DNA from: Clostridium_F caseinilyticum
GTDB taxonomy: Bacteria; Bacillota; Clostridia; Clostridiales; Clostridiaceae
Reading direction: 5' to 3' (one strand)
Length of the DNA stretch: 64,000 nucleotides
NCBI RefSeq assembly: GCF_046127645.1
Contig: NZ_CP175919.1
Below are positions 53,999 through 63,708 of this stretch, in pieces (the stretch's first letter is position 1; every line of letters starts with the position of its first letter). Both the position numbers and the translations under genes were made by a program. The notes under the pieces are model-generated. The model was not told the origin of the DNA. It was given only the letters and a program-made list of their open reading frames with translations, and did not search any database.

Positions 53999-55696
53999 TT
54001 ATTTAACTTCCAATTCTTTTATTCCATAATATTTAGTCTCTCCATCATAAAAACTATCAAAAGCTACTTGTTTCTTACCATTGGAATCGCAAACTTCCAC
54101 TTTCCAATAATATTTTCCACTTTCTAAATTAGGAATATTTATAAAAGTACTTTTTATAGAATCCTTTTTAAACACTATGTTGTTAAAACCAGGATCTTTA
54201 CTAATAGCAAAATTATACATTAAACTATTTCCTTTAAAATCAAAGGATTCATCCCAATTAAATCTATACTGATTTTCTTCAGCTTTTGGTTCCCCTAAAA
54301 ATATTGGCATTGGGCTATCCATTGAATCATAGAATTTCTTCTTATTTTCTTCAACAATAAAAGGCAATCTTTTAATTTCTTTTTCATAATTTTCTTCAGT
54401 GGATGGTAAGAACTGTAAGTCAGGTTGACTTTTAATAATAGTATTTGTTTCATTATAATATTTAAAAACTAAGCTCTGTATTTTATCTTTAGACATATAT
54501 TTAGACACTTCTTCAATTTTTAATATTAAATCTTTTAAATTTTTAGGATTTGATAAAAATCTTTTATGCAATTTAACTCCCCAATAATTAGATAAAGGCT
54601 CCATTTGCCAAGGTGCAAATTCTACTTTTTGATCTCCTTGTGATTCGAATCCAAAAGCACCATCATAATCCCAAGGTATAAAGTACCACTTTTTTGCAGT
54701 AACAGGACTAAAAATCAAAAAATTTTGAGATGTTGTATCTCTGTTTCCTGTTAAAATATTTATAGCAAGCCAAGTTAAATAATTTTCTCTATCAAAATGT
54801 TTATTTATTACATCATCAATGTTTAAATCATAGTTGTTTACATCATCTAACATTTTTATTACTCTAGTATGATCTTCTATCCCTCTACATTTTAATATTT
54901 TATTAAACTCAACTTTATCATAAGCAGGATCATATACATTTTTAATTCTGTCAGCGTATCTATTAAACTCAAAAAATTCTGCCTTATATAAATATCCTTC
55001 CTGAGCCAATCCATGATTTTTAATATATGCTTCATTAGGCTGCTCAATTTGGGTATATAATCCATAATCTACAAATTCATTATTTCCTCCAGCTAAATCT
55101 TTAACATAGACTTGAAAAAACTCCGTTCTCATACTAAAAATATTAGGAATTGTTTTAATTAGATCAAAAGCTAACTTTGCTCTTATTCTTGTCAAATCAT
55201 AAGGGCACTTATTTAGATTTATTACACTTTGTCCTTTCCACTTTCCAGCTTTTTTAGAGAGCTTTATTTTATATGATTTTTGTGCTGCTCTACTGGTAGC
55301 ATGTCCTTTAGGTTCAATGGTTGCATTAACATCTGAACCAGACATTATAGGAGAAGGTTTATCAAATTCAACTTGTATATTTAATTTAGGTTTTGTTTCA
55401 GGTTTACCTTTTTGATTTAAAAAATTATGAAATCTATATCTATATAAGTTACCCATATCTTTTTTATTATCTTTTGCAACAGTAATATATATTTTCTTAA
55501 CACCATCTTCATCTTCTGAATAAATTGCTTTATTTTCTTTAACAATATATTCAACTTTTCCATTATTTTTTATACTTTTTTCTTCAACCTTATTAGAAAT
55601 TATGATTTTATCGACAAATAATACAATAGCTATTACAATCACTATTATTAGTGATATTGAAATAATAATTAGATTTTTTTTACTAATCTTTCTCAC
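53999..55696 (-). CDS. CotH kinase family protein, membrane-anchored
   Basis: This 565-residue protein starts at GTG after GGGAG, overlapping pelG by 14 nt. It has one N-terminal span (about 10-30) and an outward body. The CotH kinase domain shows QKSYKIKLSKKAGKW, RAKLAFDLI, YGLYTQIEQPNEAYIKNHG, the catalytic-loop region LTGNRDTTSQNFLIF and the metal-binding WDYDGAFG. A C-terminal fibronectin-like segment (about 470-560; SLMYNFAISKDPGFNN, SGKYYWKVEV) follows. Bacillus CotH is a protein kinase of spore coat proteins; here an extracytoplasmic location is more likely, so its acceptor and phosphate donor are open questions. Confidence 0.88.
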   Translation of the reverse strand: MRKISKKNLIIISISLIIVIVIAIVLFVDKIIISNKVEEKSIKNNGKVEYIVKENKAIYSEDEDGVKKIYITVAKDNKKDMGNLYRYRFHNFLNQKGKPETKPKLNIQVEFDKPSPIMSGSDVNATIEPKGHATSRAAQKSYKIKLSKKAGKWKGQSVINLNKCPYDLTRIRAKLAFDLIKTIPNIFSMRTEFFQVYVKDLAGGNNEFVDYGLYTQIEQPNEAYIKNHGLAQEGYLYKAEFFEFNRYADRIKNVYDPAYDKVEFNKILKCRGIEDHTRVIKMLDDVNNYDLNIDDVINKHFDRENYLTWLAINILTGNRDTTSQNFLIFSPVTAKKWYFIPWDYDGAFGFESQGDQKVEFAPWQMEPLSNYWGVKLHKRFLSNPKNLKDLILKIEEVSKYMSKDKIQSLVFKYYNETNTIIKSQPDLQFLPSTEENYEKEIKRLPFIVEENKKKFYDSMDSPMPIFLGEPKAEENQYRFNWDESFDFKGNSLMYNFAISKDPGFNNIVFKKDSIKSTFINIPNLESGKYYWKVEVCDSNGKKQVAFDSFYDGETKYYGIKELEVK

Positions 55697-57152
55697 TTAA
55701 TTTGTCTCCCTTCATAATTTTATCATGATATAATCTAACAAAAAAACCATCTACTTTTTTTATAAACATCGGTTGAGAAGCAAAAGTATAGTAATCTATT
55801 TCTTTTAAAAATAAATTAAGCTTGCGATATGAATAAATAAGTGAACTTAAAGCTGCTATAAAAAATCCAAACCCATAAAAGCACTCATTTAAAAACAAAG
55901 TTATAAGTGTTAATAAAAAATTTAATACAAAAAAAATAATTGATATCTTCATAGCATTCATCACACCATCAAAATAAAGCAAAATTACTACTATAATATA
56001 CATTATAGAAAAGCTCATGCTTCCCAAAACTAGTATAGAAAATATATCTGTTGGCAATCCTGCCAGCCCTATCTCAGGCAAAAATTTCTTTCCAAATACC
56101 ATAAATACTAGCCCAACAATAAATTGCATTTCAATAAGATAATTCAATTCAGAATACAATGTTGAAATCATTTCAGATCTTGCTAAATTAATATCTTCTA
56201 TATTTCCTTTTTCTTGAGATACCACATAATATTTCTTATATTTAGGATAAAAAGTTGTTTCAGTCCTTACTTGAAATAATACAATTATTGGCATTAATGA
56301 TAAAAAAGCATAGAATAATGCAATATCATAGAATGGTGCAACTCTAAAGGTGTTTTCTATAGTTATTCCCTTTGAGCTAAACCAAAACACAAAATTATGT
56401 ACATACATTCCAATATAATATAAAAAACCTGTAATAAATATATATGGATATTTATTAAAGCTTGTAATTACTTCAAAGCATTCTTTATAATTAAAAGCAC
56501 TTTGCCCATATTCCTCTATTATTTTTTTTATAAACAATATTATCATTATAAAAAATCCAAAAGTAATAGAAAATAATGCACTGTAAAATATACTAAATTT
56601 TATAAAATAACTTAAAACAAAATAACTTATTATTATATTACCAATACCTATTAAAAAGCTCTTTAAAATTGCCATATAATCTTTTAAAGCAGATATATAC
56701 ACAGCCTGAATCCACACCATTGATAACTCTCCTAAAAGAATTATAGAAAATATTTTTACATAACTACTTATATTAGAATTAATGTAAAACAAATTTGAAA
56801 TAATAAAATCAATACACAAAACTATGGATAAAATACCATATAAGGAAGGTACTATCTTTTCTTTATTACCTTCATATATACAATCTGAAACATATCTGGA
56901 TATTAAAAGAGAGAATCCTCCTGTAATTATTAATGAAAATGAAAAGCAATATACTATTATTGTCACAAAATATTCTACACTTTTATAACTTTCTCCCATA
57001 ACTTTCATAAAGTGTTGCATTGTTGTAATTAACAATATACATAAAAATGTAGGACCAACACTTACTAAAGAAGATATAAAATATGCTCTAATATCATAAA
57101 ACAAACTACGTTCTTTAAAAAGTCTTTTTAATTCAAAACCTATTCCAGCCAT
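55683..57152 (-). CDS. pelG: PelG, polysaccharide transporter
   Basis: PelG is the MOP/Wzx-superfamily membrane protein that passes the Pel polymer across the membrane with PelF. This 489-residue protein has about 12 spans and begins with the signature MAGIGFELKRLF, then YFISSLVSVGPTFLCILLI, LISRYVSDCIYEG and FRVAPFYDIALFYAFLSLMPI. Its ATG overlaps the pelF stop as TAATG. It is followed by CotH rather than by outer-membrane components, as expected for a Gram-positive Pel locus. Confidence 0.93.
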   Translation of the reverse strand: MAGIGFELKRLFKERSLFYDIRAYFISSLVSVGPTFLCILLITTMQHFMKVMGESYKSVEYFVTIIVYCFSFSLIITGGFSLLISRYVSDCIYEGNKEKIVPSLYGILSIVLCIDFIISNLFYINSNISSYVKIFSIILLGELSMVWIQAVYISALKDYMAILKSFLIGIGNIIISYFVLSYFIKFSIFYSALFSITFGFFIMIILFIKKIIEEYGQSAFNYKECFEVITSFNKYPYIFITGFLYYIGMYVHNFVFWFSSKGITIENTFRVAPFYDIALFYAFLSLMPIIVLFQVRTETTFYPKYKKYYVVSQEKGNIEDINLARSEMISTLYSELNYLIEMQFIVGLVFMVFGKKFLPEIGLAGLPTDIFSILVLGSMSFSIMYIIVVILLYFDGVMNAMKISIIFFVLNFLLTLITLFLNECFYGFGFFIAALSSLIYSYRKLNLFLKEIDYYTFASQPMFIKKVDGFFVRLYHDKIMKGDKLSEKD

Positions 57153-58567
57153 TATATTTCTCTCACCACTTCATTATAAATTTTTTTATAACTATTTATG
57201 AAATTTTCAATTGTATACTTATTTGAAACTCTTTTATATGCATTTTGCCCTAGTTTATCCATTAGTTTCTTGTTGCTACTCAATTTTATAATAGCTGCAC
57301 CAAAAGCTTCATAATCCATAACAGGCACAATTATTCCAGCTTGTGATGCATCATTTGCAGTCCCATACATAAGTTCTTTACAACTGCCAACATCTGTTAG
57401 AACATGTGGCTTACCACAAGCCATCCCCTCTAATACTGCTAATGGTTGACCTTCACTTATGCTTCCAAGCACAAGAATATCCATCTTTCCTACATAATCT
57501 TTCACATTTATTTGTCCTGTAAAAGTTATATTTTTAATATTCAATGACTGTGCAAATATTTTACATTCCTCAGTATAATCAGGGTCCTCATCTTCTGGTC
57601 CCATTATGAAAAGGTGAATATTCTTCACCTTTTCATAAGCGACAGCAAATCCTTGAATAATTGTTTTAATATCTTTTATTGGAACTACTCTCAAAATAGC
57701 ACCAATATTTATAACATCATCTCTTTCTTTTTTTCTATTAATATTACTAAAGTCTTTACAATTAACTCCATTTGGTACTATGGATATTTTATTTTCTTTA
57801 CATCCTAGTTTCACCTGAATAGTTTTATTTCTTTCAAATAAGGATATAACTTTATTTGCAGACTCATAGGAGCACCTTGACAATGTATGAAAAAATCTTA
57901 TCCAAAAATCCTTCAAATCTCCTTTAACCCAATCAGCCTTTATTAATTCTTCTTCTCTTTCTCTTGTATATATTCCATGTTCTGTGAGAATCATTGGAGC
58001 ATTATATTTATACTTTCCAAGTGATGCAATGACTCCTGCATATCCAGTAGATACACTATGATAAATGTCAGCTTTAGGAATATCATTTCTAAGAATTTGA
58101 AATAAAGTTAAAATCATTGATCGTATAGTCCAAAAAAAATCATTAAAAATTATGTAAGGATATTTTTCTTCACATATCTCACGAATAATATCATAAAAAT
58201 CTTTACTCATTAAGAACTCTGATACAGAATAATTTTTATGATCTTCAATAAATGTAAAAAGATCATTCCAATTAAAATTTCTACCTAATATTAAATCTTT
58301 GATAATATTTTTTTCATCTTCTGTAAGATTCATTTCTATTATTACTTCACCACTATCTTTAAGATATGTATCTAAAAATACTTCTTTAACATAAACAATA
58401 TTTTTAGGTAATTTATATTTAAACTTTCCTTTTAAACTCTCTTCAGCTCCTATTGCAAAAATTATAAATTCATGCTCAGGCATTAATCTTACAAGACTTT
58501 GTATCCAGCTTGATACTCCCCCAGTAACATATGGATAACTGCCCTCTGCTATAATACAAATTCTCAT
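57152..58567 (-). CDS. pelF: PelF, GT4 glycosyltransferase
   Basis: PelF is the soluble glycosyltransferase (GT family 4) that polymerises the Pel chain from UDP-sugar. This 471-residue protein shows RICIIAEGSYPYVTGGVSSW, the PelF-specific ILTEHGIYTREREEE, IVPNGVNCKDFSN and GSISEGQPLAVLEGMACGKP with the EX7E donor-site glutamates. Length and motifs fit PelF. It overlaps the deacetylase stop by 4 nt (ATGA) and the pelG start by one base. UDP-GalNAc is the expected donor and would be made by the epimerase domain of the first gene. Confidence 0.95.
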   Translation of the reverse strand: MRICIIAEGSYPYVTGGVSSWIQSLVRLMPEHEFIIFAIGAEESLKGKFKYKLPKNIVYVKEVFLDTYLKDSGEVIIEMNLTEDEKNIIKDLILGRNFNWNDLFTFIEDHKNYSVSEFLMSKDFYDIIREICEEKYPYIIFNDFFWTIRSMILTLFQILRNDIPKADIYHSVSTGYAGVIASLGKYKYNAPMILTEHGIYTREREEELIKADWVKGDLKDFWIRFFHTLSRCSYESANKVISLFERNKTIQVKLGCKENKISIVPNGVNCKDFSNINRKKERDDVINIGAILRVVPIKDIKTIIQGFAVAYEKVKNIHLFIMGPEDEDPDYTEECKIFAQSLNIKNITFTGQINVKDYVGKMDILVLGSISEGQPLAVLEGMACGKPHVLTDVGSCKELMYGTANDASQAGIIVPVMDYEAFGAAIIKLSSNKKLMDKLGQNAYKRVSNKYTIENFINSYKKIYNEVVREI

Positions 58568-60402
58568 TTCGCATCATCCATTTCCAATTTAAATTCACAA
58601 TCTTCTACTTTTATTAGATAAAAATCATCATCAATTTGTTTAAAATCACAATTATCTGTCTTAATTATTTTTTTATCACTTCTTAAAATATAATACATTA
58701 TTCCCTTGAAATTTTTACAATATCCTTTAATAGAATTATTATCATATTCAAAAACTACATCAGTATCTAAATATTTACTTAGTTCTATACCACCGTTTGA
58801 AATTGTCATACTGTTCAGCCAATCAAAATTAGTGTATACATCTTCCATCATTTTGTTATATTCAGTGCCCATTTCTTCCCAATTCATCCCCTCGCTTCTT
58901 TCTGGATCTAAAATATCATCTGGATGAACAAAATGTGAAAAAACCCCATAGGTCATAATTCCATTATAAATATCCCATTTTTTTTCTTCTGTATATCTAT
59001 AACCCGAAGAAAATCTTGGAATGCTTAGAATCCCTTCAGCATCTTTTGAAAATTCTTGCACACAATGCAATTCATCTTCATCACCATCACCTTCTAAAAT
59101 TGATGCAATTACTTTAATATCTGGGAATACTTTTTTCAATGCATTTTTTCCTATTTTATCAATTATATTGGAAGGTGGAACATAACTTCTAAATTTGTAA
59201 TCAGGGAAAACAGAATTAAAATAATTACCTACTTCCTTAAGGGCTTGTATCATATCATTCTGACTAAACCAATTCTTATATCCTAAATCTGCATCTTTAA
59301 TTTTTTTATTTAAATAAAGTGGTTCATGATTGTATCCATGAAGTCCTATTTCTCCGCCATTTTTAATTACCTCATATCCTAATTTAAACAGAATATCCCT
59401 ATTCTCTTTACTTCTAGCTTCACTAAAATTGCCCCTTACTAAATCATTATAAGATTCAATATAATAAGTTGAATACTTAGCATTATATTTTCTAGCGCTT
59501 TTTAACATGGCAGGCCACCAAATTTCTGTATAAAAATCACTTATATTTCTTCCATATTCAGAATATATTTTTTCATTATATCCTCCTGGAATCGGAGAAG
59601 GAAAATCATCTATAAAATTTAACTTCATATTCATAACAGGATAAATAAATCCAGATTTTATTTTACTTAACAATCCTATAAAAAGCCCTCTATATTTCTT
59701 ATATTGAAAAAGATCTCCATTAGTAAATAATATCTTCCCATTTCCTAAAGGTTTTTCCCAAATTATAGGTCTGTTATTGGTGGAAACTGCATGAACAGTA
59801 CAATTTTCATCGATCTGAGTCTGAATAGCTGAAATTTCTGCATTAGGATTAGAAACTCCATTACCTTTAATCATTAAATCACTTGTTAATTTAATCCCTT
59901 TAATATTAGTAATTTCTCTATGTTCATAAATTCCAACTTCCCTACTAATACCTTCAAGACCATTGTATGTTTCAGGTCTTACTGCAAAAATAACAGTTCC
60001 TCCATTTTTAACATATTCAAATAGTTCATTAAAAAATTTAAATTTATATAAATATTCAAAGTCTATGATTACACATTTATATTTATTAAATGAAAACTCA
60101 TTATCTGTATTTACTTTATAATCTACATTCTTTTTAATAGACGAGAATACTATACTTAAATTTTCCTTTATCTTAACACTAATATTCTCCCCTGGATTAT
60201 ATATAAAAAGATACTTTTCATCATTAGCATTACTGACATTAATATATTTATCAGACATTTTACCATTTTTATTCTTATAATCTTCATACACATCTACATT
60301 TTTAACATTTCCTAAAATAAATTCCATTCTAAAAATAAATAAACCAAGAGCTAGGATCAATGAACTTACAATAAATTTAATAAATAACTTATTATTGTTC
60401 AT
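58564..60402 (-). CDS. DUF2194 polysaccharide deacetylase in the PelA position
   Basis: This about 612-residue protein has one N-terminal span (about 8-28), a middle Rossmann-like module (to about 260, FIYNPGENISVKIKEN, VKNGGTVIFAVRPET) and a carbohydrate-esterase-type domain. Expected metal and catalytic residues are visible: NFIDDFPSPIPGG, then GGEIGLHGYNHEP (HxxxH), and FSHFVHPDDILD near residue 500. It should partly deacetylate the polymer outside the membrane, as the PelA deacetylase does, but the GH166 hydrolase domain of PelA is missing. ATG 60402 overlaps the pelE stop as TAATG after AAGGAG; the longer frame is not used. Confidence 0.85.
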   Translation of the reverse strand: MNNNKLFIKFIVSSLILALGLFIFRMEFILGNVKNVDVYEDYKNKNGKMSDKYINVSNANDEKYLFIYNPGENISVKIKENLSIVFSSIKKNVDYKVNTDNEFSFNKYKCVIIDFEYLYKFKFFNELFEYVKNGGTVIFAVRPETYNGLEGISREVGIYEHREITNIKGIKLTSDLMIKGNGVSNPNAEISAIQTQIDENCTVHAVSTNNRPIIWEKPLGNGKILFTNGDLFQYKKYRGLFIGLLSKIKSGFIYPVMNMKLNFIDDFPSPIPGGYNEKIYSEYGRNISDFYTEIWWPAMLKSARKYNAKYSTYYIESYNDLVRGNFSEARSKENRDILFKLGYEVIKNGGEIGLHGYNHEPLYLNKKIKDADLGYKNWFSQNDMIQALKEVGNYFNSVFPDYKFRSYVPPSNIIDKIGKNALKKVFPDIKVIASILEGDGDEDELHCVQEFSKDAEGILSIPRFSSGYRYTEEKKWDIYNGIMTYGVFSHFVHPDDILDPERSEGMNWEEMGTEYNKMMEDVYTNFDWLNSMTISNGGIELSKYLDTDVVFEYDNNSIKGYCKNFKGIMYYILRSDKKIIKTDNCDFKQIDDDFYLIKVEDCEFKLEMDDAK

Positions 60403-61289
60403 TAAATTTCTCCTTCTAACCAAAATTTAATAAGATTTAAAGAATCTCTATTTAATATAATGTTAGACTCTCTAAGCTTTCTCAATACTTTATTAAATTT
60501 AGTTCTATTTTTATTAATAAAATAAATTTTCATAATTAATAAATATGGTTTTTCAGATTTTTTAAAATTCTCAAAGTATTGATTGCAATATTCTATAGCT
60601 CTTTCAAAGTCCTTTAATATAATATAACAGTTTATAATTTCTTCATATAAATATTCATCTGCTGCTTCCATTTCAATAATTTTTTCTAACAATTCCTTAT
60701 ATGTGGAAAGATTTTTTTGATATGCATTTTTATCTAACAAACCACTATCATTATATTTTTTTAAAGCATCTGCATATGCTTTTATTATAGTTAGATCAGT
60801 TTTATTTTTTTGATATTTTTCTTTAAATTCTTGAATTGCCAAAGTAAGTTTGCGTTTTACCTCAGTAACTGCTGTAGCAGCATAGTGTGATGTCTCTGTG
60901 TCTTCATCTCTAATAGCCTCTTTTAAAAAATCTAAATATTTATATGAGTCACTTTTTAAAACATTAATAATAAGACTTTTCTTAATTTTTTCATCATTAA
61001 GTACAAGAGCATCCTCTATTGGGATGACCTCCATATTTTTGCTTAAATAAAATGGTTTTGATTTTAAATTATCAGATTTACTATAATTATCCTTTTCTAA
61101 TTCTGAATTATTAAATTTACTAGTAATTTTTTTTCTATAATAAATATTTATAATGTAAAATATATTTCCGAAAAAAGGTAAACAAATCATTATTATAAAT
61201 CCAATAAAGAACTCTTCCCTTGTTTTTAATTTTATAAAAAGAAAAATTAGTAAAGAAAAAATAGTATTAGTTAAGTATATCTTAAACAT
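60402..61289 (-). CDS. pelE: PelE-like membrane/TPR protein
   Basis: This about 295-residue protein begins with two membrane spans (about 5-25 and 30-55) and continues with a soluble helical region in which TPR-like repeats are seen (LTIIKAYADALKKYND, EYLYEEIINCYIILKDFERAIEYCNQYFE, KPYLLIMKIYFINKN). This is the layout of PelE, which docks PelD and PelF at the membrane. Sequence similarity to PelE could not be tested, so the symbol rests on position and layout. ATG 61289 overlaps the epimerase-PelD stop and follows AGGAA by 7 nt. Confidence 0.72.
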   Translation of the reverse strand: MFKIYLTNTIFSLLIFLFIKLKTREEFFIGFIIMICLPFFGNIFYIINIYYRKKITSKFNNSELEKDNYSKSDNLKSKPFYLSKNMEVIPIEDALVLNDEKIKKSLIINVLKSDSYKYLDFLKEAIRDEDTETSHYAATAVTEVKRKLTLAIQEFKEKYQKNKTDLTIIKAYADALKKYNDSGLLDKNAYQKNLSTYKELLEKIIEMEAADEYLYEEIINCYIILKDFERAIEYCNQYFENFKKSEKPYLLIMKIYFINKNRTKFNKVLRKLRESNIILNRDSLNLIKFWLEGEI

Positions 61290-63468
61290 ACATATATTCC
61301 TCATTATACTCTTCAGCTTGTACACCTTTTTCTTCTAATCTTTCTAATATTAAATGGCTATCAGATTTAGAAGCATTTGATAAAATCAAAACTAAATCAT
61401 CCTGTGATGTCATTCCTATATAATCACTTTTCCTAATTGTTTTAAATATTAAATGAGATAAACTATTAACATCTTTATCTTTATTTTTAACTTTTAACAT
61501 AATAAACTCTGATTTATTTTTCTCCATTTCATCTTTTTTAATACTTTTTATATTTTCAAAAAACTCTCTCTTTAAAATAGGTGTATTTTCTATATATCTT
61601 TTATCTCTCATAGCTTCCTCATATTTATATGCCTTTAAAATAGCTGTTTTAATTAAGTTTGTAACCACATGCATCAAATTTACAAAATGCAGTGTTAATC
61701 TTTCAAACTTAACTGAATTAATCATTATTAAAGCAATAGGATTCCCATAATCATCATTTATTGGACAAATAAACATTGGAATATCCATATCAAGATTTTT
61801 ATTTATAAACAATTCACCATTAAATATATTAGTTTTTGCTTCTTTTAAATAATCTAATGTAGCTGTTCTAGGCATATTAATATCATTCTTCCCCTTTCTA
61901 ACAATTAATCTTAAATATTTATTGTTTTTATCCATTGAGTATATTGATACATCCTTTACCTTCAAAATCTTTTCGATTACTTCAACTGCCTCACTATAAA
62001 CATACTGTGATTCCAAGCTATCTAATTTCTTAATAATTCCATATATCTTTCCAAAGCTATTTTCTGAATTCACAACTTGCTCTTGTAAAACTGATTTTTC
62101 CACAAGTATTTCATTGTATACATTTCGTAATAAATCATATTCATTTTTTAAAGATTCAGTAATCTTGTTTTGTGATTGTTCTTTTTTCAAATATCTTTCA
62201 AAAATATAACTAAGGATAACCCCAACTAATATATACATACCAATTTTAAAAGCAAAATTAGTATCTAGAGGTAACGTAAAAACAGATCTTCCCTTTAAAA
62301 TATTTTCAACAGTAACTAAACTGCTAGTTAATGTAGTTGCAATTATTGTTTGCTTTCCTCCATGTGTTAATCCTATTATAAAAATATAAGCAAGCTTTAA
62401 ATCCATAGTATTTTCAAGATATTCTCCATTTTTAAAAGTAGACAAAACTATTACTAGAATAAATAATGCTACATTTTCAATATAAGGTAGATACCTTTTT
62501 ACTTTATCATTATGTTTTAACTTTTTTTTTTCAATATTATTTTCTTCAGTCTTATAATTAATTGAATACCAATCGAATGTATTTTTTATACCCTGCTCTA
62601 TTGAAACCATAGGTATCCATCCCAATACTTTTTTTATCTTAGTATTATCTAGACTTGAATGCTTAATATCTCCTTTTCTGTCTTCTTTTCTAATAATACC
62701 TTTTATCTTTTTTAAACTATTCAATATTCTAATTAAGTTATTTAAACTTGACCTACTATTAGTAGAAAGATTGTATACTCCAGATGAAATGTTGCTTTCA
62801 GCTGCTTTAAATAATGCATCTGTTAAATCTGATACATAAATAAAATCTCTTGTTTGTTCTCCATCTCCATTTAAAGTAATTTCCTTATTTTTAGTTATGT
62901 TATCCATAAAAATGGAAACAACTCCACCTTCTCCTATAAGTCCTTGCCTAGGTCCATATACATTTGAAAATCTAAAGCAGATAGTATCTAGATCATATAT
63001 CTGATTCCACTTTTTACAATATTCTTCTCCTACACATTTACTTATACCATAAGGTGATAATGGCTCGGCTATTTCTTCTTCTGTAAGAGGTATGTTTTGA
63101 TTATTACCATAAATTGCTGCTGAAGAAGCAAAAATAAATTTATTAACCTTATACTTTGTGGATAATTCAAGCATATTAACCAAACCTAAAATATTTGTTT
63201 TAGTATCCAAAAATGGATCTTCTAAAGAGGTCGTTACGTTAATTTGAGCAGCTAAATGAACCACAATATCGAAATTGTTATTTTTAAAAACATATTCACA
63301 TTTTTTATCTTCAACATCAAATTTATAAAATTTATGTTTACAATTCACATTTTCAACTTTCCCTGAAGACATATTATCAATGATAAATACTTCATATCCT
63401 TCTTTTTCAAACCTTTCCACTACATGTGAACCGATAAAACCATATCCTCCAGTTACTAAAACTTTCAT
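61282..63468 (-). CDS. pelD: UDP-sugar 4-epimerase fused to PelD c-di-GMP receptor
   Basis: This 728-residue protein joins two functions. Residues 1-305 are an extended short-chain NAD epimerase: VLVTGGYGFIGSHVVERF, FASSAAIYGNN, and the catalytic YGISKCVGEEY (YxxxK), GEGGVVSIFMDN; it would convert UDP-GlcNAc to UDP-GalNAc. Residues about 320-420 hold four membrane spans, then a coiled coil, a GAF domain (about 470-610) and a degenerate GGDEF domain (about 620-728). The GGDEF motif is SQDDL (688-692), so it is not a cyclase, but the I-site RKSD (679-682) is kept at the correct 5-residue spacing. It should activate Pel synthesis on c-di-GMP binding. It starts after GGAGGG. Confidence 0.9.
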   Translation of the reverse strand: MKVLVTGGYGFIGSHVVERFEKEGYEVFIIDNMSSGKVENVNCKHKFYKFDVEDKKCEYVFKNNNFDIVVHLAAQINVTTSLEDPFLDTKTNILGLVNMLELSTKYKVNKFIFASSAAIYGNNQNIPLTEEEIAEPLSPYGISKCVGEEYCKKWNQIYDLDTICFRFSNVYGPRQGLIGEGGVVSIFMDNITKNKEITLNGDGEQTRDFIYVSDLTDALFKAAESNISSGVYNLSTNSRSSLNNLIRILNSLKKIKGIIRKEDRKGDIKHSSLDNTKIKKVLGWIPMVSIEQGIKNTFDWYSINYKTEENNIEKKKLKHNDKVKRYLPYIENVALFILVIVLSTFKNGEYLENTMDLKLAYIFIIGLTHGGKQTIIATTLTSSLVTVENILKGRSVFTLPLDTNFAFKIGMYILVGVILSYIFERYLKKEQSQNKITESLKNEYDLLRNVYNEILVEKSVLQEQVVNSENSFGKIYGIIKKLDSLESQYVYSEAVEVIEKILKVKDVSIYSMDKNNKYLRLIVRKGKNDINMPRTATLDYLKEAKTNIFNGELFINKNLDMDIPMFICPINDDYGNPIALIMINSVKFERLTLHFVNLMHVVTNLIKTAILKAYKYEEAMRDKRYIENTPILKREFFENIKSIKKDEMEKNKSEFIMLKVKNKDKDVNSLSHLIFKTIRKSDYIGMTSQDDLVLILSNASKSDSHLILERLEEKGVQAEEYNEEYMYV

Positions 63469-63540
63469 AGATTATCCCTCCAAAAATTTCCTTCTGCTAG
63501 GTTATATATCCTAGTGCTTCCACTATAAAAAACTATAAGT

Positions 63541-63708
63541 TTAATAGAAGAATAATAATAAACAAAAATATAATTTCATTATTCCGATTCCCTCAAACTG
63601 TATAAGTTTAGACAAATAGGCTAATAAGAACAGAAGTGTAATGAATATAAGAAATGTGGCATATAATTGCGCCTTCCTTTTAGACTTGTTAATAAACCTA
63701 GATTCCAT
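63541..63708 (-). CDS. Small single-span membrane protein, hypothetical
   Basis: This 55-residue reading frame has a basic N-terminus (ESRFINKSKRKAQLY) and one or two hydrophobic segments (ATFLIFITLLFLLAYL). ATG 63708 is preceded by AGGACG at 5 nt; the longer frame to 63777 has no ribosome site. It lies 73 nt upstream of the Pel operon in the same direction, so it may be its leader gene. No family is recognised, and it could be non-coding. The region 63709-64000 shows nothing else. Confidence 0.4.
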   Translation of the reverse strand: MESRFINKSKRKAQLYATFLIFITLLFLLAYLSKLIQFEGIGIMKLYFCLLLFFY

